Origin: Whalleya microplaca
Taxonomy: Eukaryota > Ascomycota > Sordariomycetes > Xylariales > Xylariaceae
NCBI GenBank assembly: GCA_022497155.1
Contig: MU385767.1
Location: forward strand, 1-64,000
Direction of reading: 5' to 3'
DNA: 64,000 nt
The notes under the pieces were generated by a model. The model saw nothing but the letters and a program-made list of their open reading frames with translations, was not told the origin of the DNA and ran no database searches. Each line of letters starts with the position of its first letter. Within the stretch, counting starts at the first letter, position 1. Positions 21,594 through 31,406 of this stretch are shown here, one piece after another. Position numbers and translations under genes: made by a program.

Positions 21594-24500
21594 ATGATTC
21601 TTCAACAACCGATATTGGAGGTGTTCTCCGCGACGAAGGATAATCTTCTGCAATCCCTAAAGGACTCGGTGTCTATTCATATCACCGAAAAAGAGATAAA
21701 ACCAACGTTTCAGTCATTAGAAGATCCCGAGATCGAATTCGAAACCGACTGTACTCTGGCCCAAGAAATCGCTTTACGCAAGTCAGGGCCATCACAACCT
21801 TCCATTATTCGTTTAGACCTACCCTCAGGGGAATTCAAGGATCCTGGTAAGCTCATTGAAGCTTGGATTAATCTTTGTGCTCGCCATAACGTCTTGAGAA
21901 CTGCCATAGTCAAGGAAGGTACCGCGAAGCACCGGAGATTTCGACAGAGAGTGTTCAAGCACCCGAAGTACGTCCCCGGAACCTCATTAGACGAGCTTGA
22001 GCTCCTTCGTGGCGACCATTGGCCTGCGTGCTTGGTTATTGACGAGCCGGATGGAGACCTTACAGTATACCTCCATCTTCCATATGCCGTCGCTGATCAC
22101 ACGTCACTTGGTTATATCTGGAAGGATTTCCTATCCCTCCTGGTCAACGGGACTTTTCCTCCAAGACTATGCCTCTCTGAATATTGCAAGAGAACCAGCG
22201 AGAGAAGCCCTGAGGAAGCCAAGAGCTTCTGGTCCAACGCCCTTGGAGGGGTTCCTGCCCTCAGAATTCACTCTATTCCGCCTGAGCGCCATCATACGTA
22301 CCGTTGGACAAATGTAGAGAGTCCGATTGCAGTCAGCGGCACGTCAATTCGGCGGCTCTCCAAGGCTCTTGGCGTGTCGGTTCATGCCTTGGTATACACG
22401 GCATTTGGAATAACGCTGGGTAGACATTCCCAAGCAAACAGCTATACAGTCACGTTTGCCACCGAAGGGAGGGATAGAACGGTTGAGGGTTACGACACAG
22501 TCGTGGGATTTGCGGATCAAGAGTACCCCCTGAAACTCCAATTGAATCCGAGGCAGTCAGTAGCCAAAGCAATTGTTAAGACGGAGCGTTCCAACGTCGA
22601 GGCTTCTTCGAACGCCTCTGTTGGATACGAATATCTGAGACTCAAGTATGAAGCCGCTGCGAGTGACTTTAAGCTCACCGTCTGCGAAGACGATGCCCCC
22701 GGTCCCACAGATGACAGGTTTCCTGCATCCATCACAGTCCATATCGGCCGATCAGTAGCAGTCACAGCGCGTCATGACACTGCGATTCCATCAGAGAAGG
22801 TTCAGGTACTCCTTAGTCATCTCATGACTGCTATCGTCAGTATTGTGAGCAACCCGGCCCTTCGTGTTGATAAGGTCAACATTATTTCCCCAAACGAGCA
22901 GTCTCTTATCCTCGAGTTGGGCAAGCCCATGACCCAACCCGTCTACGACAATGTCCACAAAATTTTCGAGCGCCAGGTTGAGATAACACCAGGTGCCCCG
23001 GCAGTCCAGTTCGAAGGGGACAGGCACTTGTCATACAGAGACCTCAATAATCTAGCAAATCATGTTGCACGTCAACTACCTGTGGGCCGTGGGTCATTTG
23101 TTCCCGTATGCCTACGTAGATCTAGCAACCTGATCGTTTCTCTCGTCGCAATTCTCAAAACTGGCGCAGCTTACGTGACCTTGGATCCGGATACCCCTCA
23201 TGAAAGAAATCAATTCATCATGAACGACGTTGATGCTAAGCTGGTAGTGGTAGATAAGTCTACAGCTGGTCGGTTTCCCAATGAGGTAGTCATCGAAGAC
23301 ATGATCAAGACTCCACGCCTGAACCAAGACACCAATCTTTCCCGAATTTGTGACCCCAGCGATCCAGTATATGTTATTTATACATCTGGTTCTACAGGGA
23401 AGCCTAAGGGGGTCCTCCATGTGAGTTGAAATCCTATCAAACAATCTACATCTTGAATCAATTGCTAACTTTGGTAAGAAACACTCGTCAGCGGCCTCTG
23501 GGCTTGCTGCATTCCCCACTCTCCCCGATCTACGCCAACTTCTCTTCCACAACCCAGTCTTTTCAGCAGCGCAACGTTCGGTTTGGTCAACTCTGAAGCA
23601 AGGGGGTTGTCTCTGCTTAGCAAGCAAGGACAACTTGACTGTGCACCTTGGCCGCACCATCAACCAAATGCAGATCAACGTCGTCGATGTCACACCGTCG
23701 GCCGCTCTGCTTCTTACACCAGGATCCGTTCTATGTCTGCGAAGAATGACAGTCGCTGGAGAGTTGATCAACCCAGCTCTAATCCCAATGTGGGTAGACG
23801 AGCTTGAGCTACTCAACGCTTATGGCCTCAGCGAGAACACTCAGGTAAATTGGCGCCGCGAGATGGTGCTCGGCCAAAATCCGCAGAACATTGGTCGCCC
23901 GAGCGACACCACTTCTTCGTTTGTCCTAAAACCTGGTACAACTAAGCTAAGCCCCTTGCTGATTCCCGGAGAGCTATGCCTTGGGGGAGACCAGCTTGCT
24001 GCGCACTACCTCAACCGTCCGGAAAAGACAGCAGAGGCCTTTATTGATAACCCCTTCGGACCGGGCCGTCTGTACAGGACCGGCGATATGGTTATAGCCC
24101 ACGAAGATGGATCGATTGAGATGGTCGGCAGGATCGACTTTCAAGTAAAAATCAATGGTCAGCGGGTTGAGCCCGGTGACTCCAACACCATCATTCAGAC
24201 CCATCCTGATGTGCTGAATTCTAGCGTTGTTTCTGTTTCAATAGGCGGTGTGAACACTCTCGTGGGCGTTGTGGTCCCAAAGTCGCAAGTATTTGAATGG
24301 ACAAAGATGCGAAGAGAACTGAAAGAGCTCCTGAAACAGCATATCCCGAACTACATGATACCAGCATATTGGATAATGGAAGAAGAACTCCCTCTAAATG
24401 TCAACGGAAAGGTCGATATCCCCCGACTTATGAAGTATGTCCAGAGGCTTGGACGTGACCATCTATTGAAGTCTTCGTTGGACAACTACCACCATAGACA

Positions 24501-27500
24501 CGATCAATCCATTGGAGATACAGATGGTTCCTCTCTTACTAACGAAAATGAAGATCTCTCAATCCATGGAATAAAGCTTCGCGATATAATTGCTGATGTT
24601 CTCAGCTTGCCCATTCCGCGACTTTCCCAGGAAAACACATTCCAAGAGCTAGGAGGTTCATATTTGGGTGCCATCCGAGTCTCTTCCAAGGCATACGAGA
24701 TTAATCTTAAGCTTGGTGTTCCGGAGATCCTGAAACTTCCGCTATGCGACTTGTTCAACCAGGCAGAGTATGTTGAGAAGGACCATGCAGAAACAAGCAT
24801 AACACCCTTTTCGCTATTACCCTCAGGGACACAGCTCAATCAGACAGGAGTCGAGGATGCATTCCCGACAACGTCGTTACAGGACACATTCCTCGCTGAT
24901 TCACTGCAGGGTAACACGACTTATGTGTACCGCCGATATTACCGAACAAATGATCAAAGTTTCCAGGATTTGAGGAATGGGCTAGAGAAGCTTTTGACGC
25001 AGCTACCTCTCCTTCGGACAACATTCGTGCTGAACAAGACCTCCTTTTTGCAAGTTATCAGGAAAACCGCTCTCTTGAGCTGGGAGAACTACGACATGAC
25101 CGTGAATGAGTTCTCGTCTATGGAAAAGCCAAGCATGGAACTCGGTTCCAATTTCGTGCGGTTTACTACCCTTCGTGGCAGCATTCTCGCGGTTACTATG
25201 CATCACGCTCTATTTGACTTCTGGTCCCACGACTTCCTCCTAGACGATCTCTCTACAATACTGCGAGGTGAATCACTACAAACGCGGCCGAGTCTCGCGC
25301 AATTTATGCGTTATTTGGGTCAGCAGGAAAAAGGCGAACTTCAGAGCTTCTGGAAGAATAAGCTACAAGGCGCCAGCCCTTGTATCCTAGGCCAGACGAC
25401 TAATGTGGAGGTGGCGGCTGTGCAGACGGAGCTCAAAGATGATGTACAAGCATTTATATCTACTCATAACGTGTCTATGGGGTCTTTGATCTATGCCGCC
25501 TGGGCTGTTGTCCTTTCCCTGCATACGAATCAAACCGATGTGGTCTTCGGTACAGTCTTCTCCGACCGGGACGCACCAGTCCCTGATATTCTGCGAATGG
25601 CTGGCCCAATAATTACAACGGCGCCGTTTAGAGTCCCGATCAATCCCGAGACATCGCTAGTTGACCTAATACGGGCTGTCCAAGATGAGATGTGGGAATG
25701 CCTACCAAAAGCTCAGTTCGGATTACGAGACATACTAAAATCGGCCGGTCACCGCGCCGCCCCGATGGACACTATGGTCAATATACTCATCAAAGATAGC
25801 GAGAACGATCTCCAGGGACACGCTGATATTCTGCAGCGGTGTGCTCCCTACGAACCGAACTACTTGGACTATACCATGCTTGAAGCGGAACCTGGGGTGG
25901 AGGGAATTACCCTGCGCATTATGTCATCTATACCGACGAAAAAGGCGGAATTACTGCTCGGGAATGTGGTGGAAACTATTAAGACTGCCCTATGTGATCC
26001 CACATCGCTTGTGGGAGACATATGTCCCACATCGGCAGAAGAGGAATCATTCCTCAACTCACTATCTACCGAAAGACCTACTGCACCCAACATGTTGGCT
26101 CATTCTCTGTTTGACCGCATGGTCGCGAGGGAACCTGATCGAATCGCACTCCAGGACTTGAAAGGGGGTAAAATGAGCTATAGGGGGTTTTCTGCGACGA
26201 CCGACCGCTTAGCACACCATTTACGGGCAATGGGAGTACAGAAGGGGGATGTCATCCCAATAGGCATGGAGAAATCCATGAACACTCTTGTGGCCGTTTT
26301 CGGCGCCTTGAAAGCCGGTGCGGCGTTTACGCCTTTGGATTCCAAGAACCCAAGAGACCGCAATGAATTCATCATGCGAGACGTCGCGGCTAAGGTGGCA
26401 ATCACGGATAGGAAGCACTCGAGCATGTTTGAAGGTTTCACTGGCGAAGTTGTCGACATCGACGTTGCGGAAAACCCTGTGCTTGGGCATAACATGGTAG
26501 ATACATCTGACCTCACTCCTGGAGACCTGGCCTATGTCATCTACACCAGCGGCTCCACCGGCTTGCCCAAGGGCGTCCAGGTATCACATGCGGCGATAGC
26601 AGCCTCGGTTGAGGGTATGGTCGAGGCTTGCAAAGTTGACCAATCATGGCACGTTCTCTGGCTCCTCAACTACGTGTTCGACGCATCCTACTTTGATGTG
26701 TTTGCGGTGCTCGGCTCTGGCGGCACGGTCTCGATTGCCGACCAAGATTCGCTGATCGGAGACCTGGCCTCCTGCGTCAACACTTTCGGTGTCAGGCAAT
26801 TGATGCTTACCCCGACAACCTCAAAGCTTATTTCACCCGATGAGGTTCCTAGTATTCAAACGCTTCTGGTATGTGGGGAGCCAATCACCCCTGAACTTGT
26901 TGAGACATGGGCCACACGGATGGATGTGTACAATGGATACGGTATGTCTACCCCAACGCATGCCTCGACCCCAATCATTGCTAACCCATACGCTGATAGG
27001 TCCAACAGAGGCAACAATCCTCATGACAGTCTCGAAAGTCATCTCGGGCGGCAACCTCAAGAGTATTGGCTACCCTTTAAAGGCCGTTAATGCTTCAATC
27101 CTTCATCCGAGTGGGTCAGCGCTCGTTCCGCTTGGGTGCGTTGGTGAGCTCTGCGTAAGTGGCGCTCAAGTCGCAATGGGATACTTAAATCGACTGGACG
27201 TCACGGTGGCCTCTTTCCAGACGGCAGAAGACGGATCGGTCGTGTACAGGACAGGCGACTACGCACGCTGGCTTCCGAGTGGGGAGATCGAGTGCCTCGG
27301 AAGAAAAGACAATCAGATAAAGCTCAATGGCTTCCGAATCGAACTCGGAGAGATTGAAAATGCTATCCTTTCGCATTCCGGAGCCCTCGTCCAGAGTTGC
27401 GTCATAGGCATGGCAGACATACAGCACAAGAAGCAGATCGTCGTCTATTATGTACCGCAAGAGACCCCATCGATACGGGAAGATAAGGGTAGCCTCATCT

Positions 27501-29362
27501 ACCCAGCCGCTGTTATCGCTCCGTCTGCTATTGTCGAACGCCTCACAGCCCTTGCTCATTATATGGTACCTAAGGTGTTCTTACCCTTCAGGTCGTTCCC
27601 CTTACTCCCGTCCGGAAAGGTTGACAGAAAAAGACTAAGCCGAATGGCCGAGATGCTAAGCCCCAGTGACCTCGCTCGGTATTCCGAAATCCGCAATACG
27701 GAAGAGGAGGCCGAAGGTCCGGGAGAGTTTTCAGATGCCGAGACAATTCTTCGAGAAGCATGGGCTGTCCTTTTCAGCGTCCCCTCAGAAGGTATTATCC
27801 AATCTGATCTCTTCTACAACTACGGCGGCGATTCCATCGCAGCCATCAACCTTGTCAGCATGCTTCGACGCCAGAACTACTCCCTTTCCGTCAACGATGT
27901 CGTTACGTATCCATCCCTAAGAGAGCAAGCTAAACATCTACATACGCTAAAATCGGCAGTTACTGAAGCTGTGAAGTTCGTAGCGCACCCATCGGTCCAC
28001 CAGAAACTACGCGACGCGGGACTCGCCGCCGAAGACATCGAGGACATTTACCCCTGTGCTCCGGGACAGGTGGAGTTCCTAACGCAGGGGCACACAGATG
28101 AGCAGTTTTGGCAGCTCATGACGGTGCGGCCGCTACCGCGCGACTTCGATCTCAACGTCTGGGTCGACCTCACGCGCAAGCTCACAGCGGCTAACCAGAT
28201 CCTGCGCGCCATGTACCTGAGGCAGGACGACGCGGATCCGCTCAGCTGGGTGCAGGTGATCCTGCGGGAGCCGGTGCTGGACCTGGCCGTCATCGAGTGC
28301 TGGGACGCGGACGAGAAGGCGGCGCAGCTGCGCCGCCACTGGGACCGCCGGTTCGCGCTCAGCCGCCCCTTCGTCCGCTACCTTCTCCTCCGCCACCCGG
28401 ACGGCTCCATGGACCTGTGCACGAAGCTCGATCACGCCACTTACGACGGCACGCTGCTGCGCATCTTCGACGACCAGTTCGCCGCGCTGCGCGACGGCCG
28501 GCCGCTACCGCCTTCGCCGACGCCGTTCTGGGCGTTCGTCGAATACACGCGACAGCAGCAGCAGCTGGGGGGCCGCCGCTCGCGGATGCTCGCATTCTGG
28601 AAGGAGCATCTGCGCGGCGCCAACTTCCCGTTCCCGGCGCACGTGGCGCGTCCGCGTGTCAGCGCCAGCGTTGGCGACACCATCGACGTGCCCCTCAATT
28701 CGTTCGCGCAGGCCGCCGGTGTGACGGCGTCGATAGTGTTCCAGACGGCGTACAGCCTGCTGCTGTCCGTGATCGGCGGCGGTGGTGGTGATGTTGTGTA
28801 CGACTATCTGCTGACGGGGCGCAACGTGGACCTGGACGAGCCGCAGCACATCAACGGCACCTGCGCCAACTTCTTGCCGTTCCGGTCCCGCTTCAGTGAC
28901 TCCGGAACCACCGTCGCGGCGCTGCTCCGCGACACCCAGTCGCTGTTCTGGCAGACGACGGAGAACGGCATGGTGGGGCTCGGTGATATTTACGGCGCCG
29001 GCGCGCAAAAGGGGACCGAAGACCGTGGTGGGGCCGCGCGTGCCAAGACTCTCTTCCTGTTCCAGCCGTTCGAGCCGGCTGCTGGGGGTGAGCAGGACAA
29101 CAACAACATGCGGTGGATCGTCATGGCTATGAGCAAGGTGACCATGTACGTCAACTACGCCATCATGTTCGAAGTCTTCAAGGACGCGCGCGGCCACCGG
29201 CTGAAGATGGGGTACGACGAGCGGACGTTCGGTGGGGACGAGGCGCGCAAGGTCCTTGACCTCTATGTCCGCATCGTCAAAGACATGCTGGCGGGCAGGG
29301 CAGCCACGGTCGGTGAGCTGCTTCGCCCGCAGGTTTTGGCATGGGGTGAAAGGCATGTCTGA
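21594..29362 (+). CDS. Non-ribosomal peptide synthetase, C-A-T-C-A-T-C, first module degenerate
   Basis: Core enzyme of the cluster, 2,550 residues over three exons (introns 23421–23478 and 26942–26999, both in phase). C1 (about 1–430) has PYAVADHTS where HHxxxDG is expected, with Tyr164 for the second His. A1 (about 455–935) keeps YVIYTSGSTGKPKG, RLYRTGDM and NVNGKVD, but its FDxS motif reads FSAA (Ser at about 638), losing the aspartate that binds the substrate amine. T1 reads LGGSYLGAI, with Tyr at about 1004 where the pantetheinylated Ser belongs. C2 has intact MHHALFDFWS (His1184/1185). A2 has intact FDAS, NGYGPTEAT and GRKDNQIKLNGFRIELGE. T2 has intact YGGDSIAAI (Ser at about 2042). The terminal C3 has DHATYDG, like fungal terminal C domains that release product by condensation or cyclisation. 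No thioesterase or reductase domain. The last 1.3 kb is much GC-richer. Confidence 0.95.
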
Positions 29363-29412
29363 GCTGCCAAACTAGGCGCAGGACATGATTGAGGTCTTAA
29401 GCAGGATGGCAT

Positions 29413-29922
29413 TCAAGGTCGTAATCCACTCCACATGAGGTTCTCGTGGAGTGGAAACAGGGCTGGCACGTTGCACACTACAGTACGTGCACGCGTGCAC
29501 GGTCCATATAGTGGTCTTTTGTCCACGAGAGGCTCTCGTGGAGTGGAGTGGATTACAACCTTGCCGATAAACCCTCCATGCGCGGGACCATTGAAGCCGC
29601 TCAGCCCTGAGCGGAGGTCGAAGAGATTAGACAGAGACCGTGCCAAAAAAGGCAGATCCGGGTATTTTGAAGCAGGTTCAGACTGTAGCAGCGGATCTTG
29701 ATAAAACCCGACAAAGTATGGGACTCCTTCTTCGTTATACAGTAGGCGACTGAATAACTGATCGCGTGAGGGCAGGGCACCTTCAGGCTGCTGTTGAGGG
29801 GTCTGACGTGAAGGCGGTACGAACGGCACGATTCCGGGTGCTCGCAGGATTTTACCACACCAAGGAACAGATTCGAAGTGCTCAATCAGTGTGTTGAGGC
29901 CTTCGAACGATGTGGTGGTCAT
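29413..29922 (-). pseudogene. Truncated hotdog-fold thioesterase-like gene, broken by a 150-bp element
   Basis: The first 115 or so codons resemble fungal PaaI/THEM4-like acyl-CoA thioesterases: a short helix with HFESVPWCGKILRAPG, then SRDQLFSRLL, and the start of the hotdog domain at GFNGPAHGGFIG. Directly after GGFIG the frame enters the inverted-repeat element at 29414–29563, which supplies about 50 unrelated residues and the stop. Beyond the element only 51 bp separate it from the NRPS stop codon, and they do not hold the missing second half of the hotdog domain. The gene therefore appears inactivated and truncated. In an intact cluster it might have released or edited acyl intermediates. 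Its tail-to-tail packing against the NRPS suggests the loss came with a local rearrangement. Confidence 0.72.
29414..29563. mobile_element. MITE-like element with terminal inverted repeats
   Basis: The 150-bp segment begins CAAGGTCGTAATCCACTCCA and ends with its inverted copy; the outer 21 bp match at 20 positions. Inside lie a perfect 10-bp-stem hairpin (TCCACGAGAG, one base, CTCTCGTGGA; 29522–29542) and a perfect 16-bp palindrome CGTGCACGCGTGCACG. It has no coding capacity for a transposase. No clear target-site duplication was seen. It lies inside the thioesterase-like frame, and a related terminus is at 1–103. Confidence 0.7.
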
Positions 29923-31170
29923 GGCGGCTGTTGTTAATGCTATATACTCTTACGAAAACGTCAGGCAGAGGAACGAAGAGCCTGGATTGACAGTCGTCGA
30001 CTTAAGCGCTGGGGACTTCTCTTCGCCCGTGTGCGATTCAATGAGCAAAATACTTATACGTCTACTGTAAAATTAATAGACCGAAGAAATGCGCCACTGC
30101 ATGTAACAATTGCATAGGTGGCGGAACGAATTCAGTGTAATAATAAGGATGTTGAAAAGGTAAAGGGTAGCCAACTACCCTCGGTCTTCCTCTATTCGCT
30201 CGGTGGTGGCTGTGAGCTCCTTGGCCACTTCACATCTTTGTGAGACGTCAAACCCCTGATTTATATATGACGGCGCACGAGATGCTGTAGAGGCTTCATG
30301 GACGCTTTTGCCACTTTGATAGGAGTATAGGTGCATTAGGAGTTATTGGTCCGGGAGCTAACTATTTCCATTCCCTATTCGCGACACGTACATATCTCAG
30401 AAAGCTAGCTGCTAGCAGGGGGACTACTGCTCGTGAACGAGTGAACCAATAATCCAATCTAAAAGTCAGAGAGTCGCCCAGTAGTTACTTTCCTCATCTG
30501 CCGGTTGCTTCACACGGCCTAGCAAACTCTCACCCGGGCCTACAGACCTGATGAGCTGATAATTGTCTGCCCTTATGAAAGTACGTGTGGTGTCTTCTCC
30601 TGGTATTAGTTTTGCGTCGCTACCTATAGACCGTATGTCTGTGCAGTTGTCCGGGCTTGCTTGTGTAATAATATATAAGTGATTGTCGCCAGTAAAAAGC
30701 AACCGTATGGTTATGACCTCAACGCTATTTATATATATGATAATACTATGGTCCTGTATTACGTTACGATGTCTAATCTCGCATCATCATACCCAGTCTT
30801 GCATTTCGGAGTTCTATTCTTGGGTTTATTGACCAAGTAGCCAAGGAACGCATCCAACTTAAGTGTAAGACATTAAATCTGCTCTCAGGTGCGGTAAGGT
30901 GTAAGTTTCACATTACGATAAGTCTACAATCCATTAAATGATATTTTCCCATAACTAGACACATGTCACGGATTACTTACCTATGTTGCGAAATCCACCG
31001 TAAGCTGTGTCAATGATTTGGGGTTCCAAGATGCGATGAGAAAACATATAAATGTTTGCCTTCTTCGCCCATTTAGATGAGTACTCGCTACATGATTATT
31101 AAGTTCTTTCAAAATTACATCCTATTTTCCAAAAGAAACGAAAAACACACAACGAGAAAAGTCTATCAAG
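29923..31170. other. Intergenic, right border of the cluster
   Basis: AT-rich DNA without a supported gene. A 78-codon minus-strand frame at 30466–30702 has no recognised domain. The right end holds the promoter of the secreted peptide gene. Confidence 0.5.
31047..31052 (+). promoter_or_regulatory. Candidate TATA box of the secreted peptide gene
   Basis: TATAAA 119 bp upstream of the ATG at 31171. An A-rich leader precedes the ATG, with context ATCAAGATG. Confidence 0.4.
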
Positions 31171-31406
31171 ATGCATTTCTTCGCCATCGCAGTCTCCTTC
31201 TTCGCAGCTATCGCGTTTGCGAATCCCGCGCCCGAGCCTACTCGTGTTCAAGTTGAGGCTAGACAGGGTGGATGTATTCCCGACTGTCCTGCACAGGTTT
31301 GTCGTCTCTTCTCTTATCTCGAAACATACTTGCGGCTGGATGAGCTAATTGGACTCTTACCTAGACTCCATGCCCGGCCGAATGCTGCTTTTGCGGCCGT
31401 CCTTAG
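31171..31406 (+). CDS. Small secreted cysteine-rich peptide, 55 residues
   Basis: Two exons (31171–31296 and 31365–31406) joined in phase 0 across a 68-bp GT–AG intron. The product has a clear signal peptide (MHFFAIAVSFFAAIAFA) with likely cleavage before NPAPEP. A short acidic pro-like stretch ends in VEAR, and the mature tail begins QGGCIPDCPAQ and ends TPCPAECCFCGRP. It has six cysteines in the spacing C-x3-C-x5-C-x3-C-C-x-C. Unspliced reading would instead give a longer, unlikely tail. Small secreted cysteine-rich peptides of this kind include effectors, antimicrobial peptides and surface proteins; no specific family was recognised. It has its own TATA box and sits just outside the NRPS cluster. 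The gene model is well supported by splice sites and cysteine pattern; the function is unknown. Confidence 0.75.

Noticed and set aside
28505..29356. Long open frame of 283 codons on the minus strand opposite the NRPS
   Set aside because: It overlaps the GC-rich C3 domain, has Arg/His/Val-rich composition typical of antisense reading, and lacks any domain.
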